Part shown: positions 29,285 to 37,743 of the stretch, one piece after another | Layout of the letters: every line of letters begins with the position of its first letter | How positions within the stretch are numbered: position 1 is the first letter of the stretch | Assembly (NCBI GenBank): GCA_947632355.1 | Contig: CANROY010000005.1 | Span: 1-37,743, forward strand | Length of the DNA: 37,743 bases | Direction: 5' to 3' | DNA from: an uncultured Bacilli bacterium | Lineage (GTDB): Bacteria; Bacillota_I; Bacilli_A; RF39; UBA660 | Notes under the pieces: model-generated | What the model was told of the DNA's origin: nothing | The model's input: only the letters and a program-made list of their open reading frames with translations | Database searches by the model: none | Translations under genes and position numbers: made by a program

Positions 29285-30586
29285 TTAAAATTGATCAAAC
29301 TCTTCTATCTTTTTATCTAAAGATTTATTTTCTTTGGATTGCTTTTTATCCTTTTTCTTGTCTTTTTTTGGTTTCTCTTTTTTATTTAGTAAATGAAGAA
29401 TTAAAATGAAAGATAAGAATAATATGCCTCCTAAACCAATAGATAATATCATATAAGTTTGCACATCTTTTTTTAAGACATCTAATTCTTCTGTATCCCA
29501 AATTTGAAAAGTACCTTCTTTGGTATCATAACGATAATAATCATATTTACCCGTTTCTACATTTAAGCCGTAGACTAAAACGAATCGACTAGAATCACTA
29601 TAACGATAGACTGGAACGGTTATATCATTAATGACAAGAGTTCCTTTTTTATAGCCTTTTATTTCTTTATCAAAATCCGTTAAGTATAAGGTAAGTGTAT
29701 TTTGATTCATTTCATTATATAGCGTATACGTATTTTTATTTTCATCATAAATAGCTAGACTTATTTTACCCTCTGCACTTTTTAATCCTACTAAAGTAAA
29801 CTTTGTGATATCACTATAGAAAGCAGGGATTGTAAAATCATTTATTAGTACTGTCTTTTCTTCATAGGTTTCTGGTTTGATTAAATTTTTTGCATTTTTA
29901 ATAATTGTATAGGTATCGTTTCCTACTTTCACTTCAATAGGATTTGTATCTTCTACATTTACTTTTACAATATATGTTTTGGTTGTACCATTTTCAGCTG
30001 TACAAATAATTTCAAAAGTATTTAATCCTTCTGTTACTTCTAATTCTCCAGTACCTGAAACAGAAGCATGGGATTCATTGGCTTTAGCATCTATTTTAAT
30101 TTTATTGACTGTAGATGGTACTGTAATTTCATATTCTAATGTATCTTTACTAAAAGCGGGCGTTAGTTCATACCCTTCAATGGTTATAGAAGCAAGATTA
30201 GGGTCAGTTGCTTTTTCTCTTACTTGGGTAATAGTGACTCTTTTACTGGTAGAAACATTTGTATTTTTACCATCTGCACTTGTAATATCTCCACTAACAG
30301 TAAAAGCCATTGCTCCAATACTTGTAGCTTTACATTTTACACTAAATGTTTTGGTTGTATTTTTTCCATTTGTAGATGCATCTGCAAAAGTAGTAGAACA
30401 TCCACTTGTATTTCCAGAAGAAGCAATATGTATGTTCCAAGCAGCAACATTTTTTACGGTAATACTTGCAGTTACTGTACTTCCTACTTCTACAGAGGAT
30501 GGAACACTTAAAGAATAGGTCCCTGCTGCTTGTACTACGATAGGAAATAATACTATAGCAATAAATATTTGAAATACTTTCTTCAT
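29285..30586 (-). CDS. Secreted, membrane-anchored protein with cohesin-like and cadherin-like beta-sandwich domains
   Basis: Signal peptide; YSLSVPSSVEVGSTVTASITVKNVAAWN ... GAMAFTVSGDITSADGKN resembles cohesin-type beta-sandwiches; LASITIEGYELTPAFSKDTLEYEITVPSTVNKIKI resembles cadherin-like beta-sandwich; TM near the C-terminus and lysine-rich tail. Confidence 0.7.
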   Translation of the reverse strand: MKKVFQIFIAIVLFPIVVQAAGTYSLSVPSSVEVGSTVTASITVKNVAAWNIHIASSGNTSGCSTTFADASTNGKNTTKTFSVKCKATSIGAMAFTVSGDITSADGKNTNVSTSKRVTITQVREKATDPNLASITIEGYELTPAFSKDTLEYEITVPSTVNKIKIDAKANESHASVSGTGELEVTEGLNTFEIICTAENGTTKTYIVKVNVEDTNPIEVKVGNDTYTIIKNAKNLIKPETYEEKTVLINDFTIPAFYSDITKFTLVGLKSAEGKISLAIYDENKNTYTLYNEMNQNTLTLYLTDFDKEIKGYKKGTLVINDITVPVYRYSDSSRFVLVYGLNVETGKYDYYRYDTKEGTFQIWDTEELDVLKKDVQTYMILSIGLGGILFLSFILILHLLNKKEKPKKDKKKDKKQSKENKSLDKKIEEFDQF

Positions 30587-30596
30587 TCTTTTCCTC

Positions 30597-32345
30597 CTAA
30601 CTTTGAGAAATCGTACCTGTTCCTAATAAGTATTGTCTCATTTTTAATAAATCAGCAGAATTAATGGTTTTATCTCCGGTTAAAGAAGCAGCTTCTTTAT
30701 AGGCACCATTTAAACTTGTTAATCCTAATAAATATTGTCTCATTTTTAATAAATCGGCAGAATTGATTTGACCATCGCCACTTAAATCTCCATAAATAAC
30801 GATTGTAAAGGTTTCATTATTATAAGAAACTGTTGTACCGGTACCTAGAACAGTACTATTGGTTGTAATAGGAACACCACCTAATTTTGCTTTTAAAGTT
30901 TCTAGACTATCTCCAACTGTAAACCCAGAGATATAAGTACCCTTGGTACGATAGCCACTAATACTTAAAGAAGAGGCTAAAGTTAAAGTTTGTTTATAAA
31001 CTTCGTTATTACTACACATTGTACAAGCACCACCACTGGCGTATACAAGACCAGCTCTTAAAGGATTGGATGCACTACTATTCGCACCAATATTAAAGAA
31101 GTTAAATAAACCACTATAAGTTTTTCCTTCGTATTCAAATTGTGCTCCTGTTGTTGCTCCACTTCCGTTTACTCCAGATTCTTGTTTGGCTAGAGAGGCT
31201 AAATAAACACTACTAACATTTGCTGTTTTACCAGCTTCTACAAAGATAGAAGCATAAGATTGGTTATCAAGAATGGAATAGCCATCCATAAAGGTATTTT
31301 TTAATACACCTGATACAACATTTTCAGTGTAATTAGAAGAATTTTCTAAACTTTCAAATTGTAAGATATATTTTTCTGTTAAAAAGTTTCTTGGATCTAA
31401 GAAATAAGCCGTTGTTTCAAAATTTGGATAATACCAATTGGTATCATGACCATATTGTACAGGTGAACCACTACTCATATCATAATATTGCGTACCACCT
31501 TGAACAGCTCCAACATTTTTAAATGCCTCTACAGACGTTTTAAAATCTAAACCAGTATGCATTGCTTTAAAAGTCCAATTGGCATGTTTAGAATGTAATA
31601 CTCTTAAAGCTTGTTTATAACTTTCAGGAAATCCTTCTTTATCTAAAGCTTGCTCAAATGCAGCATCGGTTACACTTGTTGTTTTTTCTACAGTTGCTAA
31701 ATTCTTTCCTGGTCGATTGTATACTTCTGCCATATTCTCATAGATAGGAATATTAAACTCTAAAGGTAAATCAAATAAACCATTTTTAGTATACGTTGAA
31801 TAACTTGAACTTGCTTCACTCGCTGGAGCTTGAATATTGGCCATATACAAATGATTATAAACATCATAGTAGCCATCTGGATTGACATTATATTTTTTTA
31901 AATAACTCGTAAATTGACCGCGACTTATATAAGAATTTGCAATAAATTTAGCTCCTCCTACAATGGCTTTCTTAGGACTTGTCCATGGGCGATCATAAAT
32001 ATCATAGCCATCAATCGATAAATACGTACCACAAATATAGCCAGTGATATTTTGATAACTTACTTGATACCAACCATTGGAACATCCTCCACCATCTGTT
32101 TTATTTAAAGATAAAACCGTAACAACCGTTCCTTCATCTAATTCTAATAAAATATTACTAACCCCGTTTTCTTTAGCAGTTGTAGGTTTTGAACGTAAAC
32201 GGACATCTTCTCCAGTAATTCGTCCAACATACGTTTCTCCTGCTAAAACTTGTACAGGAATTGAAAAAATAGAGGAAAAAAGAATTGAAGTACTTAAAAA
32301 TAAAGAAAAAGTTTTTTGTAAATATTTTTTCAAATTTTTTTTCAT
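30597..32345 (-). CDS. SH3 domain / glucosaminidase peptidoglycan hydrolase with C-terminal dockerin type I
   Basis: Signal peptide; SH3-like VRLRSKPTT...GYICGTYL; glucosaminidase-like SVYLASLAKQESGVNGSGATTGAQFEYEGKTYSGLFNFFNIGA; two dockerin repeats (GDLSGDGQINSADLLKMRQYLLG and GDKTINSADLLKMRQYLLG). Confidence 0.88.
   Translation of the reverse strand: MKKNLKKYLQKTFSLFLSTSILFSSIFSIPVQVLAGETYVGRITGEDVRLRSKPTTAKENGVSNILLELDEGTVVTVLSLNKTDGGGCSNGWYQVSYQNITGYICGTYLSIDGYDIYDRPWTSPKKAIVGGAKFIANSYISRGQFTSYLKKYNVNPDGYYDVYNHLYMANIQAPASEASSSYSTYTKNGLFDLPLEFNIPIYENMAEVYNRPGKNLATVEKTTSVTDAAFEQALDKEGFPESYKQALRVLHSKHANWTFKAMHTGLDFKTSVEAFKNVGAVQGGTQYYDMSSGSPVQYGHDTNWYYPNFETTAYFLDPRNFLTEKYILQFESLENSSNYTENVVSGVLKNTFMDGYSILDNQSYASIFVEAGKTANVSSVYLASLAKQESGVNGSGATTGAQFEYEGKTYSGLFNFFNIGANSSASNPLRAGLVYASGGACTMCSNNEVYKQTLTLASSLSISGYRTKGTYISGFTVGDSLETLKAKLGGVPITTNSTVLGTGTTVSYNNETFTIVIYGDLSGDGQINSADLLKMRQYLLGLTSLNGAYKEAASLTGDKTINSADLLKMRQYLLGTGTISQS
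30622..30665 (-). repeat. Dockerin-coding direct repeat, copy 2
   Basis: cctaataagtattgtctcatttttaataaatcagcagaattaat, nearly identical to 30724-30767; encodes NSADLLKMRQYLLG. Confidence 0.85.
30724..30767 (-). repeat. Dockerin-coding direct repeat, copy 1
   Basis: cctaataaatattgtctcatttttaataaatcggcagaattgat, nearly identical to 30622-30665. Confidence 0.85.
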
Positions 32346-32504
32346 ATAATTTCACTTCCCTACGTATTTAAATTATAGCATTAAACAATAGTAAATAAAA
32401 GAATATCGTCGTCTAGTATTGTTAAGGTATTGTCAAATAAATGATTATTGTATAGAAGACCCAATTTATTATATAATAATAAAATATGAGAGGATTAAAA
32501 AAAT

Positions 32505-34481
32505 ATGAAAGTACTTTTTAGAAAAATAAAACGATCAAATAAATATTTACTCTTTAGTTATATACTTTCAAATATCATGTTTCTATGTGGATTTGTTTTT
32601 TTTACGAAATCTATTTATCAACTAGAAGGTATTGAAACGTTTGTGCGTATTTTTGTATTTGTAATCTTCTTAACTTGGTTTATAACGTATTTACTCTTTG
32701 GTTTATCCAATTTGGTTACCAGTCAATATAAAAGTTTTTTAGTTCTAACAATTATTCATTTGCTTTTATTTTTAACTCTATTTTTTAGTTCTAGTTTAAT
32801 CAATACCTTATTTGAAAAATTAGAAATGTTTTCGAAAAAAGAATATACACACTATACAACGAATTTAATTTCTTTAAAAGATACTGAACTAAATGCAAAA
32901 AGTAAAATTGGTATGATTAGTAACAATGAAGATATAGAAGGTTATGTTCTTGCTAATACCTTAATACAAAAAAATAATTTAAATTATGAAGTTGAATATT
33001 TTGATGATTACTATACTATGCTTAATTCTTTGTATAAGGAAGAGATTGATGCTGCTTTTGTCTCAAGTAATTATGTTGTTCTATTTAGTAGTGAAACTTT
33101 TTATGAACATATTGGAGAAGAAACAAAAGTATTGTATGAATATAGTGAAAATATGAAAACCAAAACTAATACAAATACCAATAAAAAGTTAACAGAACCA
33201 TTTACGGTTTTATTAATGGGTGTTGATTCAGAAAAGGATGGATTGGATGGAAATGCTGCTTTTAATGGAGATACATTAATGCTTATTTCTTTTAACCCAA
33301 AAACATTAAATGCAACGATGTTAAGTCTCCCAAGAGATTTATATGTACCAATTGCTTGTAACAACAATCGTTCTCATAAAATTAATTCTTCTGCTGCTTA
33401 TGGAACGGATTGTGTCATCAATACCATACAAAATTTAATTGATATTAAAATTGACTACTATGCAAAAATTAATTTTAATGGGGTTATTGACTTAGTAAAT
33501 ACGCTCGGAGGTATTGATATAGATGTTGAACAACCAAATTATAATGTATATGTAAAACGTTATGGTAAAGGAAAATTGTGTGAAAGTAATTCTTTAAGAG
33601 ATATGTCCAAACTGGTTTGTATGGATACAGGATTACAACATTTAAATGGAGAACAAACACTTGCGTATGCTCGTAATCGTCATGGATTTTTAGAAAGTGA
33701 TTTAGCACGTAACCGTCATCAACAACAGATTGTAGAAGCCATTACTAAAAAAATTTTAAGTATTAAGAGTTTTAGTACATTTGAAAATCTTTTAGATGTT
33801 GTTAGTCATAATATAGCAACAAATTTAACGACAACCAATATTTTATCTTTTTATCAAACGTTAAAAACTATGCTGATACAAGGTTTAAAGGGAAATGATT
33901 TTATAAACATTCAAAAAACGTATTTGGAAGTTTATAATTTACCTGTTATGATTGGTGGATTACAACTATCTGCTTTAGGATACCATGAGAATAGTCTTGC
34001 TGCTATTAAAGAAACTTTTGATGTCAATTTAGGAATTAAAGAAGAAGAAAAGATTAAGACATTCTCTTATGATTATAATGAAGAATATACCTCTCCTATT
34101 ATTGGAAAAGGAATTACCGGTGGTACAAAAGAAACCACTGTACCAAATTTTGTTGGAAGTACCGTTAAATATGCTGAAGAATGGACAAAAAATCATAATA
34201 TTACTCTATATAAAGAATTTAGTTGTAGTGAAAATATTCCCGGTTTAATTGGAAAACAAAGTGTAAATACTGGTACTTTATTAAGTTCAATCTCTAGTAT
34301 TACTATAACGATTAATGAATCTTGTAGTACCAATACTACTACGGAAAATAATGATGTTGAAATAGATAATAATAATACAACTCCAGAAACAAATTTGGAT
34401 GATTCCAGCCTTGAGGAAGAAAATGATACAACGGATCAAGAAGAAGACTCAATAGAAACAATACCTGGATTTCCAGAATAA
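32505..34481 (+). CDS. LytR-CpsA-Psr (LCP) family protein with C-terminal PASTA-like domain
   Basis: FTVLLMGVDSEKDGL, DTLMLISFNPKTLNATMLSLPRDLYV, INFNGVIDLVNTLGGIDID, GEQTLAYARNRHGFLESDLARNRHQQQIV; C-term TVPNFVGSTVKYAEEWTKNHNITL is PASTA-like; N-terminal TM helices. Confidence 0.93.
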   Translation: MKVLFRKIKRSNKYLLFSYILSNIMFLCGFVFFTKSIYQLEGIETFVRIFVFVIFLTWFITYLLFGLSNLVTSQYKSFLVLTIIHLLLFLTLFFSSSLINTLFEKLEMFSKKEYTHYTTNLISLKDTELNAKSKIGMISNNEDIEGYVLANTLIQKNNLNYEVEYFDDYYTMLNSLYKEEIDAAFVSSNYVVLFSSETFYEHIGEETKVLYEYSENMKTKTNTNTNKKLTEPFTVLLMGVDSEKDGLDGNAAFNGDTLMLISFNPKTLNATMLSLPRDLYVPIACNNNRSHKINSSAAYGTDCVINTIQNLIDIKIDYYAKINFNGVIDLVNTLGGIDIDVEQPNYNVYVKRYGKGKLCESNSLRDMSKLVCMDTGLQHLNGEQTLAYARNRHGFLESDLARNRHQQQIVEAITKKILSIKSFSTFENLLDVVSHNIATNLTTTNILSFYQTLKTMLIQGLKGNDFINIQKTYLEVYNLPVMIGGLQLSALGYHENSLAAIKETFDVNLGIKEEEKIKTFSYDYNEEYTSPIIGKGITGGTKETTVPNFVGSTVKYAEEWTKNHNITLYKEFSCSENIPGLIGKQSVNTGTLLSSISSITITINESCSTNTTTENNDVEIDNNNTTPETNLDDSSLEEENDTTDQEEDSIETIPGFPE

Positions 34482-34532
34482 AAATTTGTCATTTCTATAT
34501 AAATTTGATATGATAAAAAAGAGTGATAACAA

Positions 34533-35066
34533 ATGAAAGAATATACTAAAAATCAATTAAGAAGATTACGTATTGCTTTAATAATTAATAGCGATAAGAG
34601 AAATCGTTATATTATAAAACACCAATTATTTAAAGGTGTCGGAGAAAACTTCTTTTTTCAACCTCGATTCATTCCATCGGATCCTAAACTCATTAAGTTT
34701 CATAATAACGATATTGTAACAAGTAATGTGACTTTTGTTACTCATGATGTTTTTCATTTAGGCTTAAACAAACTAAATAGAGGTTCTTTTCCTTATCAAG
34801 CCGGTTGTATTGAAGTGATGGATAATGTATTTATTGGTTGTAATTCAACTATTTTAAGTAATGTAAGAATAGGGCCTAATGCCATTATTGGAGCGGGCAG
34901 TGTTGTTACGAAAGATGTTCCTCCAAATAGTGTGGTTGCAGGTGTCCCTGCAAAAGTTATTGGGACATTTGATCAATATATTGAAAAAAGAACGCAAGAA
35001 CATGATTGGCTAACAGAAGAACAATTATGGGAAAAGTTTTATAAAGAAAAAGAAAACAAACTTTAA
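34533..35066 (+). CDS. Left-handed beta-helix (hexapeptide) acyltransferase
   Basis: VMDNVFIGCNSTILSNVRIGPNAIIGAGSVVTKDVPPNSVVAGVPAKVIG hexapeptide repeats. Confidence 0.92.
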   Translation: MKEYTKNQLRRLRIALIINSDKRNRYIIKHQLFKGVGENFFFQPRFIPSDPKLIKFHNNDIVTSNVTFVTHDVFHLGLNKLNRGSFPYQAGCIEVMDNVFIGCNSTILSNVRIGPNAIIGAGSVVTKDVPPNSVVAGVPAKVIGTFDQYIEKRTQEHDWLTEEQLWEKFYKEKENKL

Positions 35067-35087
35067 ATGAAAAAAGTTTGTTTTTTT
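35053..35087. terminator. Bidirectional intrinsic terminator between acyltransferase and tsaD
   Basis: AAAACAAACTTT ... AAAGTTTGTTTT with flanking A- and T-rich tracts, between convergent genes. Confidence 0.7.
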
Positions 35088-36096
35088 ATTGGTCAACTAT
35101 AGTTGCTTGACTTTTGGGATTTAAATCAAAATCTGCAAATTTCTTTTGTTTATATAATGGGTAGGCAGCAGCACCAATCATAGCAGCATTATCAGTACAA
35201 TATTCCATCTTAGGAATACTTAAATGTACATGATATTTTTCTGCCACTTTTTTAATTTCCTCTCGTAAATAACGATTGGCTGATACACCACCCGCAATAA
35301 TAAGTTCTTTTACGTTATTGTTTTGTAAGGCAAGTTCTACTTTACGCGTTAATTCATCTACAACAGTAATTTGAAAACTCTTGGCTAAATCGCTTTTTCG
35401 AATCTCATTTCCTCTTTGTGTTTCATTATGTACTAAATTTATAATATGACTTTTTAGGCCACTAAAACTAAAGTTATACGTAGTATCCTTGACAGGTTTT
35501 GGTAGGTTATAGGTATCGTTTCCCTCTAAGGCTAACTTATCCACATTTGGTCCACCCGGATACTTTAAACCAAGCACTCTTGCTACTTTATCGTAACATT
35601 CACCAACTGCATCATCTAACGTACTTCCAAGGATTTCAAAATCATAATCTTTTTTCATTAAAATAAGATCGGTATGCCCTCCACTTACAACTAAGGCAAG
35701 TAAAGGAAATTCTAAGGTGTTTTCTATGGCATTGGCATAAATGTGTCCTATTGTGTGATTTACAGCAATTAAAGGCTTTTTATACACAAGAGCAAGGGTT
35801 TTGGCAAACTCTACTCCTACAAGTAAACTACCGAGTAACCCGGGTGCATACGTTACAGCAATAGCATCTACCTCTTCTATTTTAATACTGCTTTTCTTTA
35901 AAGTTTCTTCTAAAACCATCGTAATGTTTTCAGTGTGCATACGAGAAGCAATTTCGGGAACCACTCCACCAAAATTTGCATGGGTATCCATTTGGGTTAA
36001 TACAGTAAAAGCAACAATGTCTGTACCATTTTTTACAATAGCCATACTCGTTTCATCACAAGAGGATTCTATAGATAAAATATAAACATCTTTCAT
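35086..36096 (-). CDS. tsaD: tRNA N6-adenosine threonylcarbamoyltransferase TsaD
   Basis: ILSIESSCDETSMAIV, VNHTIGHIYAN, LVVSGGHTDLILM, IAGGVSANRYLRE. Confidence 0.97.
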   Translation of the reverse strand: MKDVYILSIESSCDETSMAIVKNGTDIVAFTVLTQMDTHANFGGVVPEIASRMHTENITMVLEETLKKSSIKIEEVDAIAVTYAPGLLGSLLVGVEFAKTLALVYKKPLIAVNHTIGHIYANAIENTLEFPLLALVVSGGHTDLILMKKDYDFEILGSTLDDAVGECYDKVARVLGLKYPGGPNVDKLALEGNDTYNLPKPVKDTTYNFSFSGLKSHIINLVHNETQRGNEIRKSDLAKSFQITVVDELTRKVELALQNNNVKELIIAGGVSANRYLREEIKKVAEKYHVHLSIPKMEYCTDNAAMIGAAAYPLYKQKKFADFDLNPKSQATIVDQ

Positions 36097-36521
36097 ATTT
36101 CAAACCTTCTTCCCATTAAATAAGCATCCACATCTTTATAGTATTTCTCACGTATATGCATAATTTCAAAACCAAATTTTTGATACAAAGAGATGGCCGG
36201 TTCATTATCTTTTCTTACTTCTAATGTGATTAATTTAACCGTATCTTTCATCTTACTTATCATTGTATCAAGTAAATTACTCGCAATTTTTTTATGGCGA
36301 TACTCTTCCTCTACATAAATATTAGAAATATCAATTGTTTCTTCTAATTCCGTATACATTAAAAAACCTACAATCTTTTCATTTTCTTCATAAACATATA
36401 ATTTGGTATAAGGATCTTTTAATAATTGGTCTAATTGATTTGTTTTAGAGAAATTTTCATTTAAAAGATTTCCTAATGCATAAACACTTTCAAAATCTTT
36501 TTCTTCTAATGGCCTTATCAT
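36093..36521 (-). CDS. rimI: GNAT N-acetyltransferase, RimI-like
   Basis: GNAT fold (DISNIYVEEEYRHKKIASNLLDTMI; NEPAISLYQKFGFEIMHIREKYYKD) between tsaB and tsaD. Confidence 0.88.
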   Translation of the reverse strand: MIRPLEEKDFESVYALGNLLNENFSKTNQLDQLLKDPYTKLYVYEENEKIVGFLMYTELEETIDISNIYVEEEYRHKKIASNLLDTMISKMKDTVKLITLEVRKDNEPAISLYQKFGFEIMHIREKYYKDVDAYLMGRRFEI

Positions 36522-37072
36522 TTTTGCACCTCAATTAATTTTACATACAAAGGATTAACAGCATGAGGATTTATACTTTCTTGACCTTTTAAATACGCAC
36601 AAACTTTTTCATAATCAATGGATACGTCTTCTATATCTTTTGTACTTTTTTCGTACTCGCTATTTTTAAGATATCGATATTCACCTATTAAATGATTACT
36701 TTCATCAAACGTACCAATAAAAACACCGTTTTTTTCTCTTTCTATAATATTGATTTCTTCATGTTCAAAAGAAACCGCTTTTACTAGTAAACTAGATATT
36801 GTTTTAATTGGTTTATTTAAGGTATAAGCAAGAGTTTTGGCAATGGTTACACCTAAACGTACACCTGTAAAAGAACCAGGACCATTTACGACAAAAATTT
36901 CACTAATATCTTCTATTTCAATACTTGCTTTTTTTAAACTTTCAATTAAAACCGGCATTGTTGTTGTACTATGTTGATGTGTTTCTTTTTCATTTACTAC
37001 AAGTACTTTATCATTTTTAAAAATCACTAGACAAATTTTATCACTATGTGTATCAATATATAACGTATACAT
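36518..37072 (-). CDS. tsaB: tRNA threonylcarbamoyladenosine biosynthesis protein TsaB
   Basis: YIDTHSDKICLVIF, FVVNGPGSFTGVRLGVTIAKTLAY. Confidence 0.94.
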   Translation of the reverse strand: MYTLYIDTHSDKICLVIFKNDKVLVVNEKETHQHSTTTMPVLIESLKKASIEIEDISEIFVVNGPGSFTGVRLGVTIAKTLAYTLNKPIKTISSLLVKAVSFEHEEINIIEREKNGVFIGTFDESNHLIGEYRYLKNSEYEKSTKDIEDVSIDYEKVCAYLKGQESINPHAVNPLYVKLIEVQK

Positions 37073-37093
37073 CCTTAAACCTCCATCTAAAAC

Positions 37094-37114
37094 AAAAAAA
37101 CTCGTATTCGAGTT
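37094..37114 (-). terminator. Hairpin plus U-tract between tsaE and tsaB
   Basis: Minus strand AACTCG-AATA-CGAGTT followed by TTTTTG. Confidence 0.5.
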
Positions 37115-37117
37115 CTA

Positions 37118-37570
37118 TTATAACACACTTTGACACAAATCTTCATATTCTTTACCATGTGGTTCAAATACTAAGACTCTTGTGTTTTCATCTATTACTT
37201 TAAATTTAATATCTAATCTATTTTCGGGCAAGCAATTGCAAATCAAATCAGACCATTCAATAATAGTAACTCCACCTTTATTAAAATATTCATCAAAACC
37301 AACATTTTCACAAGCACCTTCAAGTCGATAAACATCCATATGGTATAAAGGAAGTTCTCCATTTGGATATTCTTTGATTAAATTAAATGTTGGAGAAGTT
37401 ACATTTTCTTCAATGCCTAAAGCGTTAGCAAAACCTTTAACAAAGATGGTTTTACCACTACCAAGTTCTCCTTCTAAACAAATCACCATATTCGGAAATT
37501 TTTCACTTTCAAGATTTTCTGCTAATTCTAAAGTATCTCTTTCACTTCTTGATGTATATTTAAACTCCAT
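37118..37570 (-). CDS. tsaE: tRNA threonylcarbamoyladenosine biosynthesis ATPase TsaE
   Basis: LEGELGSGKTIFVKGFANALG, VTSPTFNLIKEY, HMDVYRL, IEWSDLI. Confidence 0.96.
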   Translation of the reverse strand: MEFKYTSRSERDTLELAENLESEKFPNMVICLEGELGSGKTIFVKGFANALGIEENVTSPTFNLIKEYPNGELPLYHMDVYRLEGACENVGFDEYFNKGGVTIIEWSDLICNCLPENRLDIKFKVIDENTRVLVFEPHGKEYEDLCQSVL

Positions 37571-37588
37571 TTTTTATCACCTATTAGT

Positions 37589-37618
37589 ATTATAGCAAAG
37601 GAAATTTATTTAATTCAA
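37589..37618 (-). promoter_or_regulatory. Putative promoter for tsaE
   Basis: Minus strand TTGAAT-N18-TATAAT. Confidence 0.5.
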
Positions 37619-37678
37619 TCATTTATAGGATGCTTGACAGTTATTTTTATCAGTATTTAAAAAAAGGCAAAAAAAAAT

Positions 37679-37743
37679 AGGCAACTTCCTATCTTCGCTT
37701 ACACTATTGTCGGCGTTTCAGTGCTTAACTTCTCTGTTCGGGA
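37679..37743 (-). rRNA. rrf: 5S ribosomal RNA, 3' part (cut by window edge)
   Basis: Reverse complement reads TCCCGAACAGAGAAGTTAAGCACTGAAACGCCGACAATAGTGTAAGCGAAGATAGGAAGTTGCC, typical 5S rRNA sequence. Confidence 0.93.

Noticed and set aside
29979-30518. Long plus-strand ORF (179 aa) and another at 30224-30511 inside the cohesin-like gene
   Set aside because: Antisense to a convincing secreted-protein CDS; low-complexity Cys/Ser/Thr or Val-rich translation consistent with codon-bias artefact.
30622-30767. Near-identical 44-bp repeats, considered as mobile or CRISPR-like repeats
   Set aside because: Only two copies, in frame, encoding the duplicated dockerin motif SADLLKMRQYLLG.
33101-33708. 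Minus-strand ORFs within the LCP gene
   Set aside because: Antisense shadows of a conserved LCP coding sequence.
1-37743. CRISPR arrays, transposases, prophage genes, tRNAs
   Set aside because: No regularly spaced repeats, transposase motifs or phage structural genes seen; no tRNA cloverleaf recognised by eye (not exhaustively tested).

Overview
Low-GC Firmicutes/Bacilli-type chromosomal window. Left part: a DUF975 membrane protein, recG, an NifJ-type pyruvate:ferredoxin oxidoreductase, a 103-aa orphan and a CDF cation transporter. Middle (about 8.2-32.3 kb): a large surface-polysaccharide locus, almost entirely on the minus strand. It holds GtrA/GtrB-like and GT-C-like membrane proteins, a Wzx-type flippase, many GT2/GT4 enzymes (several fused), a Wzm/Wzt ABC exporter, an O-antigen-ligase-like/GT4 fusion, a TagO/WecA-type initiator, and a membrane-anchored cohesin-like/cadherin-like protein next to a dockerin-bearing glucosaminidase. 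Right part: an LCP ligase with a PASTA-like tail, a LbH acetyltransferase, the tsaE-tsaB-rimI-tsaD cluster, and the 3' part of a 5S rRNA gene cut by the window edge. The most unusual signal is non-coding. Three intergenic loci (about 27-140 minus, 3033-3224 plus, 3270-3411 plus) each look like an independent small RNA with a sigma-A-like promoter, hairpins and an intrinsic terminator. G-U wobbles fix the transcribed strand in each. The first exposes a C-rich linker (AUCAACCAAAACCCCCUGAA) complementary to the apical loops of the other two (CAGGGGGUUUUUGGU and UCUUCAGGGGG). This suggests a possible small-RNA/sponge network, which is an inference not tested here.
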